Shown: one piece after another, positions 44,739 to 53,431 of the stretch
Numbering within the stretch: position 1 is the stretch's first letter
Layout: each line of letters begins with the position of its first letter
From: Parvularculaceae bacterium
Lineage (GTDB): Bacteria > Pseudomonadota > Alphaproteobacteria > Caulobacterales > Parvularculaceae
Assembly: GCA_020446945.1 (NCBI GenBank)
Contig: JAGRDS010000006.1
Span: 1-64,000, forward strand
Reading direction: 5' to 3'
Length of the DNA: 64,000 nucleotides
Made by a program: the position numbers and the translations under genes
The notes under the pieces: model-generated
What the model saw: only the letters and a program-made list of their open reading frames with translations
The model's database searches: none
Told to the model about the DNA's origin: nothing

Positions 44739-45677
44739 ATGGCGCGATGCTTTGTATTTCCCGGCCAGGGCAGCCAGACAGTCGGCATGGGCTGCGCGCT
44801 CGCCGACGCCTTTCCTGCGGCGCGGGAGGTTTTTGAAGAGGTCGACGATGCGATCGGCCGGCGTCTTTCGAATGTGATGTGGGAAGGCCCGGCAGAAGAG
44901 CTTAATCTCACCGCCAATACCCAGCCCGCGCTGATGGCGCATTCCGTGGCGATGATCCGCGTGCTTGAAAAGGAATGCGGTCTCGACATCGCCGATGCGA
45001 AATTCGTCGCCGGTCATTCGCTCGGAGAATATTCGGCGCTTTGTGCGGCCCGCGCGATTACGCTCGCCGACGCCGCACGGCTTTTGCGCATACGCGGCGA
45101 GGCGATGCAGGCGGCGGTTCCCGTCGGCGAGGGGGCGATGGCGGCGCTGATCGGCATCGACATCGCGGGAGCGGAAAAAGCGATCGCGGAAACGAGCGAA
45201 AATCCGGGCGTGTGCGAAATCGCCAATGACAATGCGCCGGGACAGGTTGTGATTTCGGGCGCGCGCGCGCGTGTTGAGGTGGTCGCGGAAGCGGCGAAAA
45301 AACATGGCGCGAAAATGGCGAAGATGCTTGCGGTCTCCGCGCCGTTCCATTCCTCGCTGATGGCGCCGGCGGCGGACAGGATGGCCGAGGCGCTCGCAAA
45401 GGCGAACGTGAAGGCGCCGGTGACGCCGCTCGTGGCCAATGTGACGGCGCGCGAGACGGCGAGCCCGGATGAAATCCGCGATCTCCTGGTCAGGCAGGTG
45501 ACGGGGCGCGTTCGCTGGACGCAAAGCGTCGGCTACATGGTCGAAAACGGCGCCGACAAGTTCATTGAAATCGGATCGGGCAAAGTGCTGGCCGGTCTTG
45601 TAAAGCGTATCGCGAAGGACGCCGCCATCATGAGCGCGGGAGAACCTGGCGATATCGACGCATTCGTAAAGTTCTGA
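44739..45677 (+). CDS. fabD: Malonyl-CoA:ACP transacylase FabD
   Basis: Transfers malonyl from CoA to ACP for fatty-acid elongation. The 312-residue protein starts with the FPGQGSQTVGMG motif and has the nucleophile Ser94 in GHSLGEYSAL and the catalytic His204 in APFHSSLM. Length is normal. It is first of fabD-fabG-acpP-fabF on the plus strand, with 24 bp to fabG. Confidence 0.96.
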   Translation: MARCFVFPGQGSQTVGMGCALADAFPAAREVFEEVDDAIGRRLSNVMWEGPAEELNLTANTQPALMAHSVAMIRVLEKECGLDIADAKFVAGHSLGEYSALCAARAITLADAARLLRIRGEAMQAAVPVGEGAMAALIGIDIAGAEKAIAETSENPGVCEIANDNAPGQVVISGARARVEVVAEAAKKHGAKMAKMLAVSAPFHSSLMAPAADRMAEALAKANVKAPVTPLVANVTARETASPDEIRDLLVRQVTGRVRWTQSVGYMVENGADKFIEIGSGKVLAGLVKRIAKDAAIMSAGEPGDIDAFVKF

Positions 45678-45700
45678 CAATTCTTTATCGGGGATCTGCA

Positions 45701-46438
45701 ATGTTCGACCTTTCAGGAAAATGCGCGCTTGTGACGGGCGCGACCGGCGGCATCGGCGGCGCGGTGGCGCGCGCTTTTCACGCGCAGGGCGCGAGCGTTA
45801 CGCTCTCCGGAACGCGGGCCGAAAAACTTGAATCGCTCGCACACGAATTGAAGGAGCGCGTCCACGTCGCGCCGTGCAATCTCTCCGATCTTGAAGCGGT
45901 CGATGCGCTCGCCAAAACGGCGAATGAACAGATGGGCGCCCTTCACATCGTCGTGTCGAATGCGGGCGTCACGCGCGACACGCTGATGATGATGATGAAG
46001 CCGGAAATGTGGGATGAGGTTCTTCGAATCAATCTGACGGCCTATTTCCGTCTCGCCAAGGCGTCGCTGCGCACGATGACGAAGCAGCGCTTCGGGCGAA
46101 TCATCGGCGTGACCTCCGTTGTCGGCGTTACGGGCAACGCCGGCCAGGCCAATTACGCCGCCTCCAAGGCGGGCATGATCGGCATGACGAAAAGCCTCGC
46201 GCAGGAGGTCGCCTCGCGTAACGTTACGGTGAACTGCATCGCGCCGGGCTTTATCGCGACCGCCATGACGGACGCGCTCAACGACGCGCAGAAGGCGGCG
46301 ATTCTCGGGAAAATTCCGGCCGGCGCCATGGGAAAAGCCGACGATATCGCGTCTGCGGCCGTTTACCTTGCGAGCGAGGAGGCCGGTTACATGACGGGCC
46401 AGACGCTGCATGTGAACGGCGGGATGGCGATGATTTGA
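45701..46438 (+). CDS. fabG: 3-oxoacyl-[ACP] reductase FabG
   Basis: NADPH-dependent reduction of beta-ketoacyl-ACP. The 245-residue SDR protein has the cofactor motif TGATGGIGGAVA (12-23), SNAGVTRDTLMMMM, the catalytic triad Ser139, Tyr152 and Lys156 (in NYAASKAGM) and the C-terminal ASEEAGYMTGQTLHVNGGMAMI typical of FabG. Followed by a 207-bp gap and then acpP. Confidence 0.95.
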   Translation: MFDLSGKCALVTGATGGIGGAVARAFHAQGASVTLSGTRAEKLESLAHELKERVHVAPCNLSDLEAVDALAKTANEQMGALHIVVSNAGVTRDTLMMMMKPEMWDEVLRINLTAYFRLAKASLRTMTKQRFGRIIGVTSVVGVTGNAGQANYAASKAGMIGMTKSLAQEVASRNVTVNCIAPGFIATAMTDALNDAQKAAILGKIPAGAMGKADDIASAAVYLASEEAGYMTGQTLHVNGGMAMI

Positions 46439-46645
46439 CGGCCCGGGCGGATCGTCCGATTTTGCCGGTTGCGGGCGGGCGGCGCGGGTTGCGTTCGTTT
46501 GGCGTTGCAACAAATCGAAATTTGCCGTAATCGCCCCCGGGAATCTCAGCTGCGCTGGACTGGTTTTCGGGGGCCGGCTTTGTTCTAGTCTAACCGTGCG
46601 CCCAATCCTCAGCAGCTGGCGCAACTTCGAGAAGGAGCCTTTCGA

Positions 46646-46882
46646 ATGTCTGATCTTGCTGAACGCGTGAAGAAAATCGTGGTCGAGCATCTTGATGTCG
46701 ACCCGGCCAAAGTCGAGCCGAAAGCGAGCTTCATCGACGATCTCGGCGCGGACAGTCTCGACATCGTCGAGCTGGTCATGGCGTTCGAAGAAGAGTTCGA
46801 TGTCGAAATTCCCGATGACGCCGCCGAGACCATCCAGACGGTCGGCGACGCCATCAAATTCATCACCGAACAAAAAGGCTGA
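46646..46882 (+). CDS. acpP: Acyl carrier protein
   Basis: A 78-residue acidic four-helix carrier with the 4'-phosphopantetheine site Ser37 in [26 protein letters not shown]. It carries growing acyl chains between the Fab enzymes. The ribosome site (AAGGAG) is strong, as needed for an abundant protein. The 207-bp gap upstream probably has its own promoter; no clear box could be fixed. Confidence 0.97.
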   Translation: MSDLAERVKKIVVEHLDVDPAKVEPKASFIDDLGADSLDIVELVMAFEEEFDVEIPDDAAETIQTVGDAIKFITEQKG

Positions 46883-46969
46883 AGCGCGCGGCGCGCGCTC
46901 GGCGGTTTTCGCTTTGCAGCGAATCAAATTGCGGCGAAACGTTAAATCCAGGGAAGGGGCGTCGGCTTT

Positions 46970-48259
46970 ATGAGGCGCGTCGTTGTCACCGGGATTGGCA
47001 TGGTTTCGCCGCTCGCCGCGAATGTCGAGGCGACATGGCGGCGCCTTCTCGCATGCGATTCCGGCGCCGGCCGGATTGAAAAATTCGACACGACGGATCT
47101 CGCCTGCAAGATCGGAGCCGAAGTTCCGCGTACGAACGGTTATGGCGGCGGCGCGGCGGCCGGGGCCGACGCATTCAACGCAGATGATTATCTGTCGCCC
47201 AAGGAGCAGCGGCGCGTTGAAGACTTCATCGTCTTCGGCATCGCAGCCGCCGATATGGCGATCGCCGACGCCGGCCTTGAATTCCGGACAGAGGATGAAA
47301 AGGAACGCGCCGGCGTCCTGATCGGATCGGGCATCGGCGGGCTCGACGGCATCGCCAAGCAAACGCTTGTGCTGCACGAACAGGGGGCGCGGCGCGTCTC
47401 GCCTTTCTTCATCACATCGAGCCTTATCAATCTTGTTTCCGGACAGGTTTCGATCCGGCACGGGCTGAAGGGACCGAACCATTCGGTTGTCACGGCGTGC
47501 GCGACCGGCGCGCATGCGATCGGCGATGCGGCGCGTCTGATCGCGCTTGGCGACGCCGATATCATGGTCGCAGGCGGCGCGGAATCGGCGATCTGCCCGA
47601 TCGGTTATGCGGGATTTTGCGCGACCAAGGCGCTGACCACGCATTTCAACGACAATCCGGCCGCCGCTTCGCGCCCCTATGATCGCGACCGCGACGGTTT
47701 CCTGATGGGCGAGGGCGCGGGCGTCGTCATTCTTGAAGATCTCGAAACGGCGAAGGCGCGCGGCGCGAAAATCTACGCCGAGATTATCGGTTACGGCCTT
47801 TCGGGCGATGCGCATCATATCACCGCGCCTGCCGATGACGGCTCGGGCGGTTTTCGCGCGATGAAAATGGCGCTTGCGCGCGCCGGCGTCGAGGCGAGCG
47901 ACATCGATTATGTGAATGCCCACGGAACATCGACGCCGCTCGGCGACGAGATCGAACTGAAAGCCGTCGAACGGTTGTTCGCCGGCGCAGGCGCGGGCGA
48001 TCTCGTCATGTCGTCGACGAAATCCTCGATCGGTCATCTTCTCGGCGCGGCCGGCGCGGTCGAGGCGATTTTCTCCATCCTCGCGATTCGCGACGGCGTT
48101 TGTCCGCCGACGCTCAATCTCGACAATCCGACGGTTGAGACCGCGATCAATCTCGCCGCGAACGCGCCGGTCGAAAAGACCGTCAATATCGCCCTTTCCA
48201 ACTCCTTCGGCTTCGGCGGAACGAACGCAAGTCTGGTCGTGCGCCGCTTTGACGGCTAA
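46970..48259 (+). CDS. fabF: Beta-ketoacyl-ACP synthase II FabF
   Basis: Condenses malonyl-ACP with acyl-ACP. The 429-residue protein has the catalytic triad Cys177 (VTACATGAHAIG), His318 (NAHGTSTPLGD) and His356 (KSSIGHLLGAAGAVEA) and ends with SFGFGGTNASLVVRR. About 15 residues longer than E. coli FabF because of a Gly/Ala-rich insert near 58-68. It sits 87 bp after acpP and 30 bp before mltG. Confidence 0.96.
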   Translation: MRRVVVTGIGMVSPLAANVEATWRRLLACDSGAGRIEKFDTTDLACKIGAEVPRTNGYGGGAAAGADAFNADDYLSPKEQRRVEDFIVFGIAAADMAIADAGLEFRTEDEKERAGVLIGSGIGGLDGIAKQTLVLHEQGARRVSPFFITSSLINLVSGQVSIRHGLKGPNHSVVTACATGAHAIGDAARLIALGDADIMVAGGAESAICPIGYAGFCATKALTTHFNDNPAAASRPYDRDRDGFLMGEGAGVVILEDLETAKARGAKIYAEIIGYGLSGDAHHITAPADDGSGGFRAMKMALARAGVEASDIDYVNAHGTSTPLGDEIELKAVERLFAGAGAGDLVMSSTKSSIGHLLGAAGAVEAIFSILAIRDGVCPPTLNLDNPTVETAINLAANAPVEKTVNIALSNSFGFGGTNASLVVRRFDG

Positions 48260-48289
48260 GCTTTTTCCGGCTGGATCTGGGAGATTGGA

Positions 48290-49303
48290 ATGCGGGCGGG
48301 CGAACGGGGCGGCGCGGTGAAATCCTTTCTTGTTTTCCTTTTCGGACTTTTTGCGCTCGTCCTGGTCGCCGCCGGGACGGGCGGCTATTTCGCCTGGCGT
48401 GAGATGTCGCGGCCCGGACCGCTTGCGGAGGACGCCGTCATTCTTTTCGAACCGGGCGCCAGCGTCGTGTCCATGGCCGACCGGCTCGAAGATGCCGGGG
48501 CGATTCGCTATCCGGAGCTTTTCCGGGCGACGGTGCGCCTGCGCGGCGAGGACGGGGCGCTCAAAGCCGGCGAATACCGCATCCCGGCGCGCGCTTCGGT
48601 CAATGAGATCATCGACCTTCTCGTCGAAGGAAAAAGCATCCTTCATTACCTGACCGCGCCGGAAGGTCGAACGACGCAGCAGATCCTGAAGATCATCGCG
48701 GAAAACGGCGCGCTTGTCGGCGAGCTGACTTTGACGCCGGGCGAGGGCGAACTTCTTCCCGAAACTTACGCATTCACGCGCGGGCGAAGCCGCGACGAAC
48801 TCGTGCGCGACATGATGAAGGCGCAGGACGCCGTTATTGAAAGCCTTTGGCGCAGCCGCGCAATGGACCTGCCGTTTTCGACGCCTGAAGAAGCGATCAT
48901 CCTCGCCTCGATCGTTGAAAAGGAAACCGGCGTCGCTGCGGAACGTGCGCTGATCGCCGCGGTTTTCGTCAATCGCCTCAGGAAAAACATGCGCCTGCAA
49001 TCCGACCCGACGGTGATTTACGGTCTCACCGCCGGCGAACCGCTCGGCCGGGGCTTGCGCGTCAGCGAGCTGGAGCGCGCAACGCCCTACAACACCTATG
49101 TCATTCCGGGCCTGCCGCCGACGCCGATCGCCAATCCCGGACGAGCGGCGATCGAGGCGGTGCTGAACCCGGCCGATTCCGATGCGCTTTATTTCGTCGC
49201 CGACGGCGCCGGCGGGCATGTTTTCGCAAAGTCGCTCGCCGAACATAACCGCAATGTCGCCGAATGGCGCCGCATAGAACGCGCGCGGCGCGAGGAAGGG
49301 TGA
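48290..49303 (+). CDS. mltG: Endolytic murein transglycosylase MltG
   Basis: A 337-residue membrane-anchored lytic transglycosylase of the YceG/MltG family that cuts nascent glycan strands near the synthase. One N-terminal helix (about 11-33), a LysM-like segment (LKAGEYRIPARASVNEIIDLL), then the catalytic domain with Glu210 in AIILASIVEKETG, followed by RLQSDPTVIYGL and YNTYVIPGLPPTPIANPG. The ATG has a good GGAG-type site. The placement after fab genes is common in Proteobacteria. Confidence 0.95.
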   Translation: MRAGERGGAVKSFLVFLFGLFALVLVAAGTGGYFAWREMSRPGPLAEDAVILFEPGASVVSMADRLEDAGAIRYPELFRATVRLRGEDGALKAGEYRIPARASVNEIIDLLVEGKSILHYLTAPEGRTTQQILKIIAENGALVGELTLTPGEGELLPETYAFTRGRSRDELVRDMMKAQDAVIESLWRSRAMDLPFSTPEEAIILASIVEKETGVAAERALIAAVFVNRLRKNMRLQSDPTVIYGLTAGEPLGRGLRVSELERATPYNTYVIPGLPPTPIANPGRAAIEAVLNPADSDALYFVADGAGGHVFAKSLAEHNRNVAEWRRIERARREEG

Positions 49304-49307
49304 GGCG

Positions 49308-50189
49308 ATGGCGCTGTCCTCCATGACGGGTTTTGCGCGCGCTGAAGGCGCGCTTGAGGAAACGCGCTGGGTCTGGGAGATCAAGAGCGTCAATGGGCGC
49401 GGGCTCGAACCGCGTTTCCGCCTGCCGCCCGGATATGATTTCCTCGAACTCGACCTGCGCAAGGCGCTGTCGCAAAAATTCTCGCGCGGATCGTTCAATG
49501 CGTTCCTGTCGCTGAAGGGCGCCGCCGTCGACGGCGCATTCATCGTCAATCGCGCCGCGCTGTCGAGCGCCGTCAAACTGGTCGATGAAATCCGCCTGTC
49601 CGTCGATTGCGACAAGCCGCGCCCGGAAGGATTGCTCGCCCTGCGCGGCGTCATCGAACCCGAATCGGCGCTTGACGATGAAGACGCCCGCGCCGCGCTC
49701 GCCGCCGCGTTGAAAAAAAGCTTTGCAGAGGCGTTGGCGCTGCTTGAGCGCGCGCGATTGAACGAAGGCGCGGCCATCGGCGCGCTGATCCGCGCGCAAC
49801 TCGATGCGATTTCGGACCTGACGGCGCGTGCGCGCGCCAGCGCGGACGCTGCGCCCGATGCGATCCGCGCGCGTATCGCCCAGCAGCTCGCCGACCTCCT
49901 GAACGGCGCGGTCGATGAAACGCGCATTGCCGAGGAAGCGGCGATGCTGGCGCTGCGCGCCGACATTCGCGAGGAGCTTGACCGGCTCGCCGCCCATGTC
50001 GAGGCCGGGCGCGCACTCATCGAAAAAGGCGGCGTAATCGGCCGCAAACTCGACTTCCTGACCCAGGAATTTAACCGCGAGGCGAATACGCTGTGTTCCA
50101 AAGCGCAGGACATGGCGCTCAAACGCATCGGCCTTGAACTGAAAAGCGGCATCGACCAGATGCGCGAACAGGTCCAGAATCTGGAATAG
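49308..50189 (+). CDS. YicC/YloC family endoribonuclease
   Basis: A 293-residue protein of the YicC family, shown in E. coli to be an endoribonuclease that promotes RyhB decay. Seen: the N-terminal SSMTGFARAEG motif, WEIKSVNGRGLEPRFRLPPGYDFLE, and the C-terminal conserved segment GGVIGRKLDFLTQEFNREANTLCSKAQD. The target RNAs are unknown. It follows mltG by 4 bp and is 2 bp before gmk. Confidence 0.94.
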   Translation: MALSSMTGFARAEGALEETRWVWEIKSVNGRGLEPRFRLPPGYDFLELDLRKALSQKFSRGSFNAFLSLKGAAVDGAFIVNRAALSSAVKLVDEIRLSVDCDKPRPEGLLALRGVIEPESALDDEDARAALAAALKKSFAEALALLERARLNEGAAIGALIRAQLDAISDLTARARASADAAPDAIRARIAQQLADLLNGAVDETRIAEEAAMLALRADIREELDRLAAHVEAGRALIEKGGVIGRKLDFLTQEFNREANTLCSKAQDMALKRIGLELKSGIDQMREQVQNLE

Positions 50190-50191
50190 GC

Positions 50192-50836
50192 ATGAAAGTC
50201 GACGCGACAAAAGTTGACCGGCGCGGTTTGATGTTTGTCTTGTCCAGCCCATCGGGCGCAGGCAAGACGACGCTCGCCGACCGGCTGTTGAAGGGCGATC
50301 CGAAAATCAACCTTTCGATTTCGGCGACGACGCGCCCGGCGCGCCCCGGCGAAAAGGACGGCGAGGATTATTATTTCGTCACCGAGGAAAAGTTCCGCGC
50401 CATGCGCGACAAAAGCGAATTTCTCGAATGGGCGAATGTCTTCGGCAATTACTACGGCACGCCGCGCGCGCAGGTTTTCGATCAGCTCAAGATCGGCAAT
50501 GACGTTTTGTTCGACATCGACTGGCAGGGCGCGCAGCAGCTTGATGCGGTCGCCGGCGGCGATGTCGTAAAGGTTTTTATTTTGCCGCCCTCGCGCGCCG
50601 AGCTTGAGCGGCGCCTGCGTGCGCGCAATCAGGATCCCGAAGACGTCGTATTGAAGCGCATGGCGAAAGCCGACGCCGAAATTTCTCACTGGGCGGAGTA
50701 TGATTACGTCATCATCAATTACGATCTTGACGAATCCGCACAGATGTTGCGCGCGATCCTGCTCGCCGAACGTCTGCGTCGCCGGCGTCAGACCGGCCTT
50801 TCGGCGATCGTCACCGACATGTTGAATGAAGGCTGA
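50192..50836 (+). CDS. gmk: Guanylate kinase
   Basis: ATP-dependent phosphorylation of GMP to GDP. The 214-residue protein has the P-loop SSPSGAGKTTLAD (18-30), the GMP-binding segment SISATTRPARPGEKDGEDYYFVTEEKF, EFLEWANVFGNYYGT and DIDWQGAQQL. Length is normal. It is the last gene of the fab-mltG-yicC-gmk chain; guanine nucleotide synthesis genes guaB and guaA are elsewhere in the window. Confidence 0.97.
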   Translation: MKVDATKVDRRGLMFVLSSPSGAGKTTLADRLLKGDPKINLSISATTRPARPGEKDGEDYYFVTEEKFRAMRDKSEFLEWANVFGNYYGTPRAQVFDQLKIGNDVLFDIDWQGAQQLDAVAGGDVVKVFILPPSRAELERRLRARNQDPEDVVLKRMAKADAEISHWAEYDYVIINYDLDESAQMLRAILLAERLRRRRQTGLSAIVTDMLNEG

Positions 50837-51240
50837 CGTTCCGCGCATGTGCGTCGGCGTAAATTTCCCCGCTCGCGGATAATGTTCTTGCGCTTGGCGC
50901 CCGACGGCCGGCGGCGCCGAAAATCCGCTGCAAGGCGCGTTGCGCGGCGCGCGAATGCGCGTTGAAGCGGTTTGGAAAATTGTCACGCGCATCCTCCTTT
51001 CGTTCGTCGCTATTGCGCCCTTAGGTTCATTCCGGCGCGCCGCGCCATACGGCGAACGGAAATGACCCGCGGCGCGAAAGACATAATAAGGCGCCGGAGA
51101 AGGTGTTGGATAAGTAGGGGGATAACTTTGACGCGCCGTTCAATATCAACGGCTTATATGGTTAATGCGGTGGCGCTTGCGGGCTTTTGCAAAAAATAAA
51201 TTTCGCCTATCGTCAAAGGAAAAACTGGAGGACGGGGGAG
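50837..51240. other. 404-bp intergenic region
   Basis: Between gmk and the two-TonB-domain gene. No convincing gene is present; a short plus-strand frame lacks a family match and good codon use. It has GC-rich inverted sequence near 50897-50925 and an AT-richer stretch from 51120 to 51220, likely the promoter area of the next gene. TTGACG at about 51128 could be a -35 box, but the matching -10 spacing is poor. Confidence 0.4.
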
Positions 51241-52287
51241 ATGGGCTCATTTCTGACAGCTATAGGTTTGGCGTTCGCGATGGCGGCGCAGGGAAGCGCG
51301 GTGGATGCCGATAGGCCGGCGTTGCCAAAGTCGCGGCCGTCGCTCAGCTATCCGTCGTCGTGCATGCCCAAAGCAGGCGAAACGCCGACTCCGCAGAAAG
51401 TGACGGTCGTTTATAAAGTCAACGAGGACGGCGCCGTTGAAGAGGTGCGCGTGCGGGAGACTACCGACGCCTGTTTCAACGAAGCGGCGATCGCCGCCGT
51501 CAGAAGCTGGAAATTCGAGCCGGCGCGGCGCGGAGGATATTATGTCGAGCAGGAAGATCTCGAAACGACGTTCACATTTGTAATCAATGAAGAAGCGAAA
51601 ACCGTGGATTTCGATGCGCGTCCGATAACCCGTTATCCGCCAAGATACCCTGAGCGGTGCATGGATGACGCCAGAAACAAAGAGACGGTTTATGTCGAGT
51701 TCGACGTTACTGAAGAAGGCGATACAGAAAACATAACGATTTTTGATTCGACAAATTCGTGTCTGAACTCCTCCGCCCTGATCGCGGTGAAAAAGTGGAA
51801 ATACAGACCAAAGCTGGAAGACGGCAAGCCGGTCAAAAGACGTGGCGTTCAGACCCAGATCACCTATGAATTAGCAAGCCGATTCGACCCGCCGCCGAAC
51901 CGTTTGGTGGTCGGGCGCAAGATGAACAGCATAGCGGCGAGAATTCGCCGCGGCGATGATCCTCATTCAATCCTGGCGGAGCTCGATGAAATAGAACTGA
52001 AATACGGCGACGATTTCTCTCGAACGGAATTGCGGGCGTTCCATCAATTGCGCGGTTCGGCGCGGCTGAGCGCGAAAGATTATCGCGGCGCACTCGACGA
52101 TTTTCGCGCTGCGCAAAGATTGGGCGTCAGCGGCGACGCAGGTGAGGCGATTGCGACGACGATTGAGCAACTCGAAGCCTATATCGCCGCAGAAGACGCC
52201 GCCGCCGCAGCCGAAAATGGCGGTGAGGTTTCCGAAACGCAGAATTCGCCGGCGCCGAAGCAGGCGCCGTCGCCGGAAGGCCGTTAG
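51241..52287 (+). CDS. Exported protein with two TonB C-terminal-like domains
   Basis: A 348-residue precursor with a signal peptide (about 1-19, ending QGSAVD). Two tandem domains of the TonB C-terminal/energy-transducer type follow: first about 37-115 (VTVVYKVNEDGAVEEVRVRETTDACFNEAAIAAVRSWKFEPARRGG) and second about 125-215 (VYVEFDVTEEGDTENITIFDSTNSCLNSSALIAVKKWKYRPKLEDGKPVKRRG). The rest is a helical, TPR-like region. It lacks the N-terminal membrane anchor and Pro-rich linker of a true TonB, so it cannot be a normal energy transducer. Each domain has one Cys at the same place, perhaps for a disulfide. Function unknown. Confidence 0.78.
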   Translation: MGSFLTAIGLAFAMAAQGSAVDADRPALPKSRPSLSYPSSCMPKAGETPTPQKVTVVYKVNEDGAVEEVRVRETTDACFNEAAIAAVRSWKFEPARRGGYYVEQEDLETTFTFVINEEAKTVDFDARPITRYPPRYPERCMDDARNKETVYVEFDVTEEGDTENITIFDSTNSCLNSSALIAVKKWKYRPKLEDGKPVKRRGVQTQITYELASRFDPPPNRLVVGRKMNSIAARIRRGDDPHSILAELDEIELKYGDDFSRTELRAFHQLRGSARLSAKDYRGALDDFRAAQRLGVSGDAGEAIATTIEQLEAYIAAEDAAAAAENGGEVSETQNSPAPKQAPSPEGR

Positions 52288-52297
52288 GTTCGGGCCG

Positions 52298-53161
52298 CTA
52301 CGCCCCCAGCCGGTCGCGATAACGCCGGCTGCCGGGCGCTTCATCGCCCGATCTAAGGCGTATCGTCACGTCGCCGTCGCCGGCGGGAATGATTTCGGCG
52401 ATCTGCGATTTGTTGACGAGCCAGGAGCGATGCGCGCGCACGACGGGCGCGCCGGCGCCGGCGAGCTGTTCTTCAAGTGCGGCCATTGTGATGCGCGCCA
52501 GATGCGTTTTGCCGCCGGCGACGATTTCGACGTAATTGCCGGCGGCTTTCGCGTATTCGATAGACCCCGCGTCGATAAAGATCGTTCGCCCGCCGCATTT
52601 CAGCGTCAGCCGGCTGGTCTCGCTCGCCTCGCGCCGGGCCGCATCGCGCTCGCGCAGCGCGTCGGCGCGGCTGCGCCACAAGGTGAAAAGGCCGGTGAGG
52701 ATAGCAAATCCGAGCGCGTCCTTGCGAAATTCGTAAACCGCCTCGATCGCGAAAGGCCGGTCAGCGGAAACAAAATGATAGGTCTCGCCGAAAAACGCCG
52801 CAAATACCGCCTTGCGGATCGCCACCATGCCGGCGACGTGAACGATGGAATAGGCGAGCGCGCCGGCGGCGTATATCGCCGCGAGACGCGGCCAGCCATC
52901 CGCCGTCAGGGGAAAGCGGCGGGTGAACCAGGCCATGGCGAACAGGATCGGCACGTGGATGATGAAGGACGACGCCTCATAGATCCAGAAATAGACAGCG
53001 GGCGTATCGACGCCGATGCGATGGTATTCGGTAATGCCGGACAGGGAATTGACGATCGTAAACCCGGCGATAATGCCGATGGCGATTAAAACCGCCTGAC
53101 GGTCGGTGCGCGCGTCATCGGCGAGCGCTCTTTGAAGCGAAGCGGAAGGGCGTCCGATCAT
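52298..53161 (-). CDS. Membrane-anchored LytTR family DNA-binding protein
   Basis: A 287-residue protein with four to five N-terminal membrane helices (about 20-170) and a C-terminal LytTR DNA-binding domain (about 182-285): LKCGGRTIFIDAGSIEYAKAAGNYVEIVAGGKTHLARITMAALEEQL, then VVRAHRSWLVNKSQI. LytTR proteins usually lie downstream of response-regulator receiver domains; here the receiver is replaced by a membrane sensor region, so a one-component membrane regulator is likely. The neighbouring two-TonB-domain gene is convergent with only 10 bp between stop codons. Confidence 0.85.
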   Translation of the reverse strand: MIGRPSASLQRALADDARTDRQAVLIAIGIIAGFTIVNSLSGITEYHRIGVDTPAVYFWIYEASSFIIHVPILFAMAWFTRRFPLTADGWPRLAAIYAAGALAYSIVHVAGMVAIRKAVFAAFFGETYHFVSADRPFAIEAVYEFRKDALGFAILTGLFTLWRSRADALRERDAARREASETSRLTLKCGGRTIFIDAGSIEYAKAAGNYVEIVAGGKTHLARITMAALEEQLAGAGAPVVRAHRSWLVNKSQIAEIIPAGDGDVTIRLRSGDEAPGSRRYRDRLGA

Positions 53162-53399
53162 CGCCCGCTATGTCGCTCAAATCGCGCCGTCCCGCAATCG
53201 CGCGCACCCCGGTTTTTGTCACGCCGCAGCGTATTTTCGTCCCGCGCGCGTTGTTTTTTATCACGTTTTCCGGGGACGGGCGGCGCCCGGCCCGCCGGCG
53301 CGCGCGCCGCGTCTTTACGCTCGCGCCGGCGGCGCAGCGGTCCGACAAACGCCAGGCGAACGCAGCGCGGCCGCCCCGGAACCGGAGGCGGCCAGGCGC

Positions 53400-53431
53400 A
53401 GGAAACAAGATGGCCGAAAGGAAACAAGATG
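53400..53431 (+). repeat. Duplicated ribosome-site and start segment
   Basis: The 13-mer AGGAAACAAGATG occurs at 53400-53412 and again at 53419-53431. The second copy supplies the ribosome site and ATG of the acyltransferase gene. The first ATG opens a ten-codon frame (MAERKQDDRR) that ends past the second ATG in another frame, so it could act as an upstream leader. The rest of the 267-bp gap to the LytTR gene is Arg-rich open frame without signs of coding. Confidence 0.55.

Noticed and set aside
45713-50992. A 1759-codon open frame on the minus strand across fabG, acpP, fabF, mltG, yicC and gmk.
   Set aside because: It is antisense to six well-supported core genes, has no family motif, and is explained by high GC and strong third-position bias, which removes stop codons from one antisense frame.
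53132-53428. 99-residue N-terminal extension of the acyltransferase frame.
   Set aside because: Arg/Ser/Gly-rich, no helix or family match; the well-placed ATG at 53429 gives a full acyltransferase.
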